Shown here: one piece after another, positions 48,827 through 59,448 of the stretch
How positions within the stretch are numbered: the first letter of the stretch is position 1
Layout: each line of letters opens with the position of its first letter
Assembly (NCBI GenBank): GCA_032209605.1
Contig: JASFXZ010000056.1
Coordinates: forward strand, 992,001 to 1,056,000
Origin: Mactromeris polynyma
Lineage: Eukaryota > Mollusca > Bivalvia > Venerida > Mactridae
DNA length: 64,000 nt
Direction of reading: 5' to 3'
Notes under the pieces: model-generated
Databases searched by the model: none
What the model was told of the DNA's origin: nothing
What the model saw: the letters and a program-made list of their open reading frames with translations, nothing else
Made by a program: the position numbers and the translations under genes

Positions 48827-49500
48827 TGAAAGGAAAACGTTTTTAGAACTTTTAGAAACGTCTACATTGCAGGTCAGGGAAAGCTATTTTCAAGGTTTTT
48901 TCCCAGTCCTCAACACGTTTGAAAAACTAAACCGATACGTCGACGAAATGTCACACTTTGGGTGAACGTTTTCAGCACGTTTTAGTTGGAAAACGTCTTA
49001 AGATCGTCCTAGAGAGGTTTACATTGCAGGTCTTGGCTAAACATTTTTATCGTGTTTTAGGAGTCCTCAACACGTTCAGTAAACTAAACCGATACGTCGA
49101 CTAAATGTAACACTTTTGGGTGTCGACGACGTCTTCAGCACGTTTTAGCTAGGAAAACGTCTTTAAATCGTCCTAAAGACGTGTACATCGCAGGTCTTGG
49201 CAAAATATTTATAGCGTTTTTTAGCAGTACTCAAAACGTTCAGAAAACCAAACCGATACGTCGTACAAATGTAACACTTTTGGGTGACGGCAACGTCTTC
49301 AGCACGTTTTAGCCGGGAAAACGTCTTTAAATCGTCCTAAAGACGTGTACATCACAGGTCTTTGCAAAATATTTATAGCGTTTTTTAGCAGTACTCAAAA
49401 CGTTCAGAAAACCAAACCGATACGTCGAACAAATGTAACACTTTTGGGTGACGGCAACGTCTTCAGCACTTGTAAGCTGGAAACGTCGAGAAACGTCTCC
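48827..49500. repeat. 164-bp tandem array, about four copies
   Basis: AAACCGATACGTCG recurs near 48929, 49087, 49252 and 49416. The period of about 164 bp is twice the 82 bp of the left array. Each unit holds AACGTCTTTAAATCGTCC, then TAAAGACGTG, that is ACGT-N7-TCGT-N7-ACGT, suggesting a decayed middle site. Confidence 0.88.
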
Positions 49501-49536
49501 GTCACGTTCAGATAACGTAGAATGGTTCACTGGGTA

Positions 49537-51148
49537 GTGTGAACGTACTAAGAGTGTTCTAATGTATTCGTAAAGTTACGACAAATTCTACGATGAACTT
49601 AGTTAAGTTCAGCTAATGTTCATGCAACACATTTTCGTAGCTACGTTAACGTAAGATAGGGTTTATGATAAGATACAGTCTTCGTCTTAAGATCGGCTAT
49701 GAAACGGGGCCTTATGTTATGCAAAACTGCTTCCTTATGTCCCGGTAGTTAGTTTGCCAAGTATGCAACGGCGGTATGTCATTGGTTCCACAGCCATAGA
49801 AAAGTAATCCTTATCGGAGGGAAAACCAGAACTATGGTGGCTAACAACCTTCCTGTGGTATTTGACCACGAGACTTTTCGGATCCACATGTCTTCTGAAT
49901 AACTTAGTCGATTCACATCAACAGCACCGTTTCTGGGGTATGAGGACTAAGTTTGATTACCCACTTCTCCTAAGCACAAACTGAACAAAATTTCTAAACG
50001 TCCACTTGATAATTCGTCAAAATATAAGAACAGAAAAAATGTGCAAATTTACTCCTATTGAACAGACGGGCAACCTAAAATACACTTATTTATGTATTTA
50101 TAAAAAGTGGTCAATAATTCAAAAACTATACATTTTTATAATTATTTTCCAAATGCTATTTGAATTGATTAATTAACTTATAAAGTTAGTCATACCTGTC
50201 ATATCAGAGTACCATTATCAATCATACCGACGGCCCTGGAGCGTTCTTCAATGGTCTTTGTTGGCATCTTTTCTGTTTTTCGTTTTGGACATACAACGTG
50301 GAGTGCATTGAAATGAAATTAACCGCTAACTATATAATTTATGTGATCCACGTGCCAAAAGTTGAAAATCGTACTCACTGTCACGCGTGGGCAACCATGA
50401 AGATAAATAGGTATTTTCTTTATAGAATTCGACAAAGTACCATTTATAATACTAGAATGCCAAATTTCAACTTGGCATGTAAAACCGTTTTATTTAATTT
50501 GTATTTTATTACATGGACGTTTAGAAAATGTGTTCAGTGTACATGCATAAATAACTTTGTTTGTTTTCGTGGTGTTGCTAACATTGGAGTGCGAGTTGTT
50601 CATTCGTTTCATTTTAATGTGAGGCGACTAGTTTCAGTACTGAAATGATAACCAATGGGTATCAGCACCATGTCAATCCACGTTGTCTCTTCTCTTGAAT
50701 CTCATTTACGATATTTGTTAATTACTACCCGCGTAGTTATACTCTATCCCTACGGCAGGGTCATTTAGGGTATTTTATGTCATAGCTTTGTTCTGGATTT
50801 GTTTATACATGTATTACATAATTCTATAAAAGTTTCGATAATATCGCGGGAGAACTGATGTATATAGGTTACTTTTAATAGTATGTAATTCAGTTTTGTC
50901 AATAAACATTGTACATATTACCAACTGCAATAGTTATAACTTATAACATGTATATCACCACTCAAATTGAGTTATAAGAGACTATACAATAATCTTCAAA
51001 GATAATTAAAACATGAATAATGGCATACAATGGCATATATCATACACAATTAATATTGCACCTACAAACTACACATGTAACCGAGGATCAACAGGTAGAT
51101 GCACACTCGGACAGACAAATATAAATGCAATATGAGCGTAATATATAT
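49537..51148. other. No supported gene
   Basis: 49600-49715 has a 'gctacgttaacgtaagatag' stretch ending in 'ctatgaaacggggcc', possibly a decayed transposon end. The 116-codon frame at 50298-50648 has no domain or splice support. Confidence 0.35.
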
Positions 51149-51200
51149 ACTGAACAAAAAAAGAAACTTCCGATTTGTACACATAGTGTTTGTTGTGTTA
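51149..51200 (+). mobile_element. Truncated Tc1-like terminal sequence
   Basis: TATACTGAACAAAAAAAGAA at a TA dinucleotide resembles the termini of Tc1-like elements common in invertebrates. No matching inverse end was found within 3 kb. Confidence 0.3.
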
Positions 51201-51534
51201 AAGAACTCATTGTGTAAAGAAAGTAGATAGGTAAAATTAGCCTTGGGGTGTGTTATCAGAATTCATGAATTTTAGGAATTATGTTTGCACTGTTAATCGT
51301 CCACAACGTGAAACTCGATTGCACGTGCATGAATTGTTCAACATGTCCCGTGTGGTATTCGGTCAATTTGTTTTACTTGTCTCACTGATATTGTTGTTAA
51401 GTGAACGAAAACGCTTCAATTAAAAAAAACAACAACGTCTTAACCCACATGCTAACTTCAACGAACTTCGTCAAGCGTCTTGACTTGTCCAGCGATATTT
51501 TCCATCCATTAATCCCCCTCCCCCTTCCTTCACT

Positions 51535-51617
51535 GTAGGCACGAAGACGCTAAATTAGTATCCATAAACTCAGGTCACTTGAGTTTATGGATACTGATTT
51601 AGCGTCTTCGTGCCTAC
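51535..51617. repeat. Near-perfect 38-bp hairpin with 7-base loop
   Basis: Arms 51535-51572 and 51580-51617 pair at all 38 positions if one G-T pair is allowed (GTAGGCACGAAGACGCTAAA at the outside). The compact 83-base structure has the size of a microRNA precursor or of a foldback MITE. Confidence 0.88.
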
Positions 51618-51943
51618 ACCAAACTCCGCCCACCTCATTAAACTTTCGTAGCTACGATGGCTGAGAATATTCAGTAATGTTTTCAACTTACATTTAACTT
51701 AAATATTAACGATCAATGTATTAATATAAAGATAAATAAAAAACATACACATGTCACCTCTGTACCACTGTACGTATGTCCGTGAATGTGATGACTTGGG
51801 TCACTTCTTCTTCTTCCAAGTAATATGCAGGGCTCTCTCTGGAGCATTGTCGCATATGAAATTATGTACAAGGTCGTTGTGAAGTGCACAGTGAAAGGAT
51901 AAAAGACAAAATCAGATTAATAGCAAAAAAAAGACGTTGTGCA

Positions 51944-52435
51944 TTACAAGATCTGATGGCAGCCTACCAGCCCATCATTGAAGGCTTCTAAAGTTGGGGC
52001 TGTAGCGACAATCTCTTGCAGCTGGTTCCACAGACGAAGACCTGAGCTGGAAAGAATGAGCGGTGATACTTGTCTGTCCTGCAGAAAGGCAGCATGTATT
52101 GCGTGGTGTGGCTGGGTGTCAACCTGGATGTCAATCACTCCATGAGGCCATGGGTAATCCTGTATATCATCACCAGCCTGCTGTCTGACCGTCTCTGCTG
52201 TAGTGGGTCCCAGTCAAGATAAAATATCATTTGGCTGGTGCTGCTGTTGGTTTTGTAGTCACACATGGCGAACCTGGCTGCTCAGCACTCGACCGCTTCC
52301 AGTTGTTTGATGTTCTTACTGGTGTGAGGGTCCCAGGTAGAGGAGGCATACTCAATAATGGGCCTCACCAGGCTAGTATAGCACTGGGTTTTGGTATCCC
52401 TGGGGCACCTGGCTAGAAACTGAGAACTCTCCTTT
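51944..52435 (-). pseudogene. Non-LTR retrotransposon RT, C-terminal part
   Basis: Minus-strand reading (with frame breaks) gives RPIIEYASSTWDPHTSKNI, then LEAVECxAARFAMCDYKT, LDWDPLQQRRSDSRLVMIYR and finally GLRLWNQLQEIVATAPTLEA before a stop at 51944. These are the conserved thumb and C-terminal blocks of CR1/jockey-type reverse transcriptases. Frameshifts and stops make it non-functional. It continues at 53165-53420. Confidence 0.85.
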
Positions 52436-53164
52436 AGCATCGGGCGCTTATTCCGATACCTTCATGTTCACCCTCTGCTTTATAACTCCCGCGCAGCTGA
52501 TATTTTCAGGCGGGTCGACATGCGTTCACAGCCATTCAGCGAGCCGCTTACAACAACTCGCTAATGACGTTAGTAATGTCCCAAATGTAGGACAGTAAAC
52601 ATGTGTAATAAAGCTTATGCGAGTGTGCATTGAATAGACAGATTTCAGTTTCATAGAAATGCCGCTGTGACTATGGAAATTGCTAGAAAAACTAAATAAA
52701 TGAGTAAGTGACTATCGTTTTGTCAGCATCCCAAAATATTCCGATGCCTGTAAATGTGTAGTGAGTTAAGGTCATTTAAACAACCGAACGTGCGGAATCT
52801 GCGTATATTTAAAATGCGTCATACCGTTACTTGGCATTTTGTTACTCAGATTCGCCACGCTGTATTTAATACGTATCAGTACAATCTTCGATGAATGATC
52901 GAAACACTGTCTTCTGTAAATGCTACACTTTTAATGACATGAAATAAAACCGATTAGCTAGATAGTAAAAATTTCCTTCAACGCGAAAGGCTATGTACAC
53001 TGCGTACACATTTGGTTTAACACTGGAAAATACACATCTATTTTAAACTCAGTAGTCATGTGATCGTGCCGACCAATGGCATTTAGTATCAGGAACGAAC
53101 GGTGATTTCGTAAGGTCAAATATCAAAATACACTGGGTAATACAGCAGCGTCTGAATGTAACGG
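52436..53164. other. Insert splitting the non-LTR remnant
   Basis: About 730 bp unlike either side, with several CpGs near 52440-52560. Its limits are approximate because target duplications could not be fixed. No coding feature was recognised. Confidence 0.45.
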
Positions 53165-53535
53165 TAGTGGAATCAAAGCGCTGTGTGGGAGCGTAGAAGC
53201 TGAGGGAATTCTTGGCCTTCTTGGTTTTGTCATCCACATATGCGTTCCAGGATAGGTTTTCTGAAAGGGTGACTCCGAGGTACTTGCCTGATCTTACTGT
53301 GGCTAAGTCATGGCCATGGATGGTGTAGTTATACTGATGGGGTTGCGCTTCTTGGTGAATCTGACAACTTCACACTTGGAGGGGTTGAATGACATCTGCC
53401 AACACTTCCAATAGCTTTTCTGTTGGGCTAGCTCTGAAGTGATGCGGTATAATGTCAGCTTTAAATCATATAAGAGGTCCCGGGTGCAATTGCAGTGCTG
53501 GTACGATAGCCAATGAGGTTTATCCAAGGCGTGGT
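53165..53535 (-). pseudogene. Non-LTR retrotransposon RT, central part
   Basis: Minus strand reads WQMSFNPSKCEVVRFTKKRN, then after a frameshift YTIHGHDLATVRSGKYLGVT and AKKAKNSLSFY-like text (KTKKAKNSLSFY). These are the FNP.KCEV, KYLGV and A...L.F landmarks of CR1/jockey RT, collinear with 51944-52435 once the insert is skipped. Confidence 0.85.
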
Positions 53536-53779
53536 TATTGCTAACTGAAAACTAAACTAATCCCTGGTGGGATATGTTGGTTTTCTTGTGTCACATAAAG
53601 TCATCCAATCCCTTTTTCTAACTTAAATACTGTTAAAATTGCATATAATCTAAATTGCATTTAAACAATATTCATATCAGCATTTGTGCATACTAGGAAA
53701 CCAAAGTAAAATAACAATTACTTCTTGAAATGTCTACCTTTCTTAATTGCTAGCGGTTACAATGGAGACATTTACTGTT

Positions 53780-53860
53780 CAATTTGTTAGCTCAGTAGTT
53801 AGAGCGCTCCGTGCCATCTTGATTGTTGGCTTGAGAGGTCCCAGGTGCAAATCCTGGACA
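53780..53860 (+). mobile_element. tRNA-derived SINE head
   Basis: GTTAGCTCAGTAGTTAGAGC (A-box region) and GGTGCAAATCC (B box) lie about 58 bases apart, but the anticodon arm is degenerate. Confidence 0.55.
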
Positions 53861-54213
53861 AGTCTGGTAAATTCGCCATGTAAATAATGTGTATGTAAAG
53901 TGCCTCTGACAGTAAATAATGATACTTTAATTAATTGTCATGTTTCATTAGAACTACAATTTGATAACCTTAAGAAATATACAGTGTTGCTCATATTTTG
54001 ACATCTTTTATGTCTGTGAAGTTTTTACTTGTATGAAACTAGGGGAACCATTGAATATAGCAAACTGGGTGAGTTCTACAGTTGCCAAGTATATAAATAT
54101 CATATTGTTTTATGTCATAACTGTCACTCAAGGTGCAGGCAAGGGTGATGGTATTTCTCCAAAGGTTGACAATATTACTTTCCAACAAAAAGCTTCATAT
54201 TTTTTTTATAATT

Positions 54214-54620
54214 CTAGGCCTGTAACTGGTCCTATAGACCCCTTGAGGTTGGACACAGTAAATATTGTTAAAACCATCATGTATAAACCTGTAACTGGTC
54301 ATATAGACCCCTTGAGGTTGGACACTGTAAATAATGTTAAAACTACCCTGTATAAACCCGTAAATGGTCATATAGACCCCTTGAGGTTGGACACAGTAAA
54401 TGATGTTAGTTAACAATACCATGTATAAACCCGTAACTGGTCATTTAGACCCCTTGAGGTTGGACAAAGTAAATAATATTAACACTACCATGTATAAACC
54501 CGTAACTGGTCATATAGGCCCTTGAGGTTGGACACTGTAAATAATGTTAAAACTACCCTGTATAAACCCGTAAATGGTCATATAGACCCCTTGAAGTTGG
54601 ACACAGTAAATAATGATAAC
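54214..54620 (+). repeat. 69-bp minisatellite, six copies (site 1)
   Basis: Phrase CTTGAGGTTGGACAC(A/T)GTAAATA repeats at 69, 69, 73, 69 and 68 bp. Because 69 is a multiple of three, both strands stay open for several units (one reads GHIDPLRLDTVNNVKTTLYK), but this is a by-product of the period. Confidence 0.88.
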
Positions 54621-55254
54621 AAGGATATCGGTGGAACCGATGGATGCTCCCCGAAGTATGGTTATAACTTCGAACAAGACTCTAATTGGAAAATCTCACT
54701 TTGTTGATGGTTACAATCTGAATGTTATATGCAGCACTGGAAATGTCCTGGATAGGTATACAAAAATGTACAATGAAATTGAGATAGTGAACAATTTAAT
54801 TACATGCTGGGCTAGGATAATCCTGCTAACTGAAAACAAACCTGAAAAAAGGAATCTTGCTACAGATATAAGAAGCCTTTATTCACAATTCAAGTACCCA
54901 TGTCAATGCAATGCGTACCTTTACAACAAAGACTGTAGATTGATACAAATCCATATCAGCTGATGATCAAATAAGTATGGTGTTGACAGATGTACCAGTG
55001 TGTGAATGTCCTTTTTGTTCAATAGTTTTTATCATAATTTAAAACAACAAAACCAAAGCTTATTGTTTGAGGTCTGACATAAGGTGATCTAGAAAGGTGC
55101 CATAAAAACAAGAAAATATATTTGAAATCAAATATATACATGTATATATTATAAACATTACGTAGACAAACATTTACCTACATCAAAAAACTTACTTGAA
55201 AAATTAAAAGAATATAATTTTGATTATCTTGCATAGCTGATAATATTTAATCTA
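54621..55254. other. Open frame without recognised function, then AT-rich sequence
   Basis: 54613-54963 (+) is open for 116 codons (part: NKTLIGKSHFVDGYNLNVIC). Its composition is plausible for protein but no domain or splice context supports it. Confidence 0.25.
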
Positions 55255-56160
55255 TATGTTGCATAATCAAAGGGCCATAACTATATGAAAAACAGACCCA
55301 TCATAACTCCTGATAATATGCGCTTCTCCTCTTTGTAATACAGCTTCCCATAAAGTTTTGTTGAATTCCTGTCAAAAGTTTCTGTGAATTAGTCCGAACA
55401 AGAATGGTACCATATATGTACTATGTTGCATAATCAAAGGGCCATAACTCTGTGAAAAATAGTCTGACCAAAACCGTGTGATAATATGAGCATCTCTTCT
55501 TAATACTGAAGCTTCCCATTAAGTTTTGTTGAATTCCAGTCAGTGGTTTCTGAGAACTAGTCTGGACAAGAATGATACCATATATACTAAATGTGGCATA
55601 ATAGAAGGGCCATAACTCGGTGAAAAATAGTCCAACCAAAACAGTGTGATTAAATGCGCATCTTCTCTTGGTAATGAAGCTTCCAATGAAGTTTTGCATC
55701 TTCTCTTGGTAATGAAGCTTCCAATGAAGTTTTGTTGAATTCCAGTCAGTGGTTTCTAAGAATTAGTCCAGACAAGAATGATACCATATATACTATATGT
55801 GGCATAATCAAAGGACCATAACTCCGTGGAAAAATAGTCCAACCAATACCTTGTGATAATATGCGCATCTCCTCTTGGTAATGAAGCTTCCCATGAAGTT
55901 TTGTTGAATTCCAGTCAGTAGTTTCTGAGAAGTAGTCCGGTCAAGAATGGTACAATATGTACTATGTTTCATAATCAAAGGGCCATAACTCCATGGAAAA
56001 ATATTCCAACCAAAACCAAGTGATAATATTCGCATTTCCTCTTGGTAGTGAAGCTTCCCACGAAGTTTCGTTGAATTCCAGTCATTGGATTCTGAGAATT
56101 AGTCCGGACAAGAATTGTACCATATGTAGTATATGTGGCATAATCAAAGGGCTATAACTG
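55255..56160. repeat. About 170-bp tandem array around GGGCCATAACT
   Basis: GCATAATCAAAGGGCCATAA type text starts near 55262, 55432, 55597, 55803, 55972 and 56140. One unit is lengthened by a 38-bp internal duplication at 55658-55735 ('tcttggtaatgaagcttcca'). Diverged by 10-20% by eye. Confidence 0.85.
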
Positions 56161-56262
56161 TAAATAATGATAAAACAACCATGATTAGACCTTTTACTGG
56201 TTGTATAGACCCCTTGAGGTTAGACACAGTAAATACTGTTAAAACTACCATGTATTAAAGAG
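56161..56262 (+). repeat. 69-bp minisatellite, isolated units (site 2)
   Basis: CCCCTTGAGGTTAGACACAG with the usual flanks, adjoining the 170-bp array. Confidence 0.75.
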
Positions 56263-56380
56263 AGAGAATACGTAGCTACAGGAAAAGCCACATACATAAG
56301 ACAATGCCTCCCCACGCAGACCTCCATGAAAACAACAATCCACAAAACACAAGGCACTTAAGCAGGTTAAAGGGTACATA

Positions 56381-56860
56381 CGAGGTGTGTCCAAAAAGTT
56401 CGATAACAAAAAGATAAATACATGTATATCTCTTTAACCACAAGCCATTTATGATACGTTATTCAAAAAACTGGGCAGTTACATGAAACAGTAACAAAAT
56501 AATGCAAGATTCACAATGGCCACTGTAGGATATGCGGCGCACGTCGCAACGTCACATTGACGTTAACGTCACAATTTCACTTATAACTTTTCATAATAGA
56601 TGCCTCCGTGTTAATTGTTAAGAGAAATTTAGGGACCCAGAGAGCACACCCATTGTTCATTCCAAGTCCGGATCTTAGTATGTTAAGCACTGTCCCGTGA
56701 CTAAGTCCAAGGCGTTCACTAATATTGCGGACACACACCCGATAGTCTTCCATAACGATTTTCTCAACCAACGCAATGACTTTGACGTTAATTTTCTTCG
56801 GCCTACCCTTATCATCTTTCTTTGATAAACGCTGGATTGAAAAATGTTTTGCCACTTATA
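56381..56860 (-). pseudogene. Mariner element, internally deleted, transposase N-terminal HTH retained
   Basis: One end is CGAGGTGTGTCCAAAAAGTT preceded by TA (56379-56380), a classic mariner terminus. On minus, 56855-56577 reads KGRPKKINVKVIALVEKIVM, then ISERLGLSHGTVLNILRSGL, the second helix-turn-helix of a mariner transposase. The frame then passes directly into the terminal region, so the DD34D catalytic part is deleted. The opposite terminus was not found. Confidence 0.82.
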
Positions 56861-57280
56861 TACAAGCGATCAGGAAACTGACGAATATAATGTGCCACTC
56901 TGTAATGTTTTCATCGTGTCTGTGGGTGTTTTATCCAATGAAACGTACACTTTAATGATAGTTCCCTATCCCATCCTTCAACGCCGTTTTTAAGTCAAAA
57001 TCAAAAACAGGTGAAGTGTAAAATTTGTGCGACTACAGCACATTTTGCAACTGATGCAGTTAAAATTGCAGGAAATGACGTCTGTACATTAATGACTTAT
57101 ATTTTAAAATCATAACTTCGGTGCTCCTTTTCGCGCCATAAAAATCGTGTTACTCTAGCTGTTCAGAAAACAGCACTTACTTAAATATCTGGACTGCGCC
57201 GGTCGGTCATACATATAGGTATGAAAATGTGTATATTTTGTTTATTTCATAATGTTTTTTTATTAAATTGTGCCAATTCA

Positions 57281-57380
57281 TAATGCTCCAACTACTATGT
57301 AATCAATCACTCCGCTGTTATGTGTTACAATCTGTGAATGTAGAGCGTGATTATGTCTGTAACCTAAATAATATTCTTTT
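57281..57380 (-). pseudogene. Duplicate fragment of a Harbinger-like transposase
   Basis: Identical over about 97 bp to 58177-58272; on minus it reads EYYLGYRHNHALHSQIVTHN. Together with the copy at 58176 it brackets the third minisatellite site. A 'ttattaaattgtgccaattcat' phrase flanks this fragment on both sides (about 57255 and 57391). Confidence 0.8.
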
Positions 57381-57435
57381 TTCTGTTTTTTTATTAAATT
57401 GTGCCAATTCATGGGTATTAAGTCAATAAAGATTG

Positions 57436-58175
57436 GTTGCACAGAGCCCTTGGGGTTGGACACAGTGAATAATGGTCAAACCACCATGTATATGCATGTA
57501 ATTGGTCATACAGACCCCTTGGGGTTGGACACAATGAATAATGTTAAAACCACCATGTATATGCATGTAATTGGTCATACAGACCCCTTGGGGTTGGACA
57601 CAGTGAATAATGGTCAAACCACCATGTATATGCATGTAATTGGTCATACAGACCCCTTAGGGTTGGACACAATGAATAATGTTAAAACCACTATGTATAT
57701 GCATGCATGTAGTTGGTCATACAGACCCCTTGGGGTTGGACACAGCGAATAATGTTAAAACCACCATGTATCTGCACGTAAATGGTCATACAGACCCTTT
57801 GGGGTTGGACACAGCGAATAATTGTCAATTCACTATGTATATGCATGTAACTGGTCGTACAGACCCTTTTGAGGTTGGACACAGTAAATAATACCCAAAC
57901 CACAGTCTATATATGTCTGTATCTGATCGCACCGATCCCTTGAGGTAGGACTCAGTATATATAATTGTCAAACCATTATGCATATGCCTGTAACTGGTTG
58001 TAAAGACCCTTTTCAGGTTGGACACAGTAAATAATACCCAAACCACAGTCTATATATGTCTGTATCTGATCGCACCGATCCCTTGAGGTAGGACTCAGTA
58101 TATATAATGGTCAAACCATTATGCATATGCCTGTAACTGGTTGTAAAGACCTCTTGAGGTTGGACACAGTAAATA
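57436..58175 (+). repeat. 69-bp minisatellite, about eleven copies (site 3)
   Basis: CCCTTGGGGTTGGACACA(G/A)TGAATAAT units at about 69-73 bp. The first half alternates two variants (AATGGTCAAACC and AATGTTAAAACC), and the second half is more diverged. Same unit as sites 1 and 2. Confidence 0.9.
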
Positions 58176-58352
58176 ATGCTCCAACTACTATGTAATCAAT
58201 CACTCCGCTGTTATGTGTTACAATCTGTGAATGTAGAGCGTGATTATGTCTGTAACCTAAATAATATTCTTGTTGTCGTTCGTCACTTGATCAATTTATT
58301 TCATGCGATGTACCATCAATAGCGCCGACTGCCCATGGAATAGTTAGCCAGG
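58176..58352 (-). pseudogene. Second Harbinger-like transposase fragment, DDE first block
   Basis: Minus strand reads WLTIPWAVGAIDGTSHEIN, a stop, then SSDERQQEYYLGYRHNHALH and SGVIDYIVVGAL. AIDGTSHEI holds the first catalytic aspartate; YY.G.RH..H is typical of a Harbinger lineage distinct from the intact element at 25181. One nonsense codon; the rest of the gene is absent. Confidence 0.75.
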
Positions 58353-58592
58353 CATTAGTACATACACGTATATACCATCACATGAAATTATCTTGAGAAA
58401 AACCCCTATTTTAATCTGATGTCCACATCCGACTTAGCTGCAAAACTCTATTAATAACTAATACACTTATTACGTATTATATTATTGTCCAGGTAAGGAA
58501 AATATCATAAATATTTTAAGAGCAAAAATGATTGTCTATAATCCAATGTGTCTTGATCAATGTAGTTTAAATCCGTACGAGCGGGATATTGA
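58353..58592. other. No supported feature
   Basis: AT-rich spacer between transposase fragments. Confidence 0.4.
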
Positions 58593-58996
58593 TTATTCAT
58601 TTGAAATAAACGAGAGGTGATTCACAAGTTTTGAAACACTTTTATTCGATCTATAAATGGCACATAATAACAATTTCATTGCAACAAATGTTCTATTTGG
58701 GATCCAGGGCCACGACTCCAGGGTCTTGTTGATTACAGATTGCTCCAGATTCTGCCATTCGTTCCACAACGCTCGTTTAAGGTCTGCCAAAATTTAGATT
58801 TTCCGCTTCTGTAACGTCTTTTAAGGATCCTCCAAATAACAATAACTAATGGGGCGGCATCCGAACATTTAGGCATCCACTTGTGATATAACATGCCCTT
58901 AATTTGATAACATGGAAACATTCTTGGGACATCCTTTGTAATTAATTGCTTTAGAAATGTGTCTACATATAACTGAGAATTAACCTTTTCGATCAT
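58593..58996 (-). pseudogene. Tc1/mariner-type transposase, C-terminal half
   Basis: Minus strand: KVNSQLYVDTFLKQLITKDV, then DAAPLVIVIWRILKRR, and after a frameshift near 58790 ADLKRALWNEWQNLEQSVIN ending TLESWPW. The DAAP-type block and the WGILKRR-like phrase are the last catalytic part of IS630/Tc1-type enzymes. Broken by frameshift and loss of the front half. Confidence 0.78.
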
Positions 58997-59039
58997 TTAG
59001 GGGTAACCGTAATCTCGGTTTTGCCGTTGAACCTAACTC

Positions 59040-59448
59040 CGGCCGATCATGAAGCCTGGTGCAAACGCATCGCGTTGAACACAATTTCAGTTTTGAATGA
59101 TCGTCGTGCCCTTTACGGATGTAGCAAACTTATCTACGATCATAGACTACACCCAAGTAAAGCATTGCAAAGGATGATGCATTGTTGGTAGTGACAAGCC
59201 CAAGACAGGGCCATATCGGAGAACACCCAAAACGTCAACATCTGACGTTATTCGTAAATTTGCCATGATGATCAAAAGGGTGAATCCAACGACGCAGCGT
59301 GAAATGTCAAACTAACTAGGGGTGTCTCAGTTAACCGTACAAAGAATCTTCAAAACTTTTCTGCAAACAAAACTGCGAAAAAAGTGCAATGTTCACAAGC
59401 TCAGTGCATCTCAAATTGAAAAAAGACGTCAACGTTCATGGCAGCTTC
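59040..59448 (+). pseudogene. Tc1/mariner-type transposase, N-terminal half
   Basis: Plus strand: GPYRRTPKTSTSDVIRKFAM, then an in-frame stop, LGVSQLTVQRIFKTFLQTKL and KLSASQIEKRRQRSW. These are the paired HTH and linker of an IS630/Tc1-type enzyme. It is in opposite orientation to the C-terminal half 45 bp away and is cut off by the satellite at about 59449. Confidence 0.75.

Larger units (their letters stand above)
45971..49534. mobile_element. 3.56-kb TIR element built of ACGT-phased tandem arrays, TA target
   Basis: Exact 15-bp inverted ends CCCAGTGAACCATTC (45971-45985 and 49520-49534 inverted), with TA on both sides (45969-45970, 49535-49536). The interior holds an 82-bp array (46080-47715), a middle segment with an exon-like frame (47880-48460), and a 164-bp array (48827-49500). 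ACGT cores recur about 11 bp apart in both arrays, near both ends and in the centre at 47847-47873. No transposase was found, so it is non-autonomous; the superfamily is unresolved. Confidence 0.82.

Noticed and set aside
50298..50648. 116-codon open frame on +
   Set aside because: No recognisable domain, no promoter or splice evidence; consistent with a chance frame.
57399..58046. Repeat proteins encoded on both strands
   Set aside because: The 69-bp period keeps frames open on both strands; nothing indicates expression.
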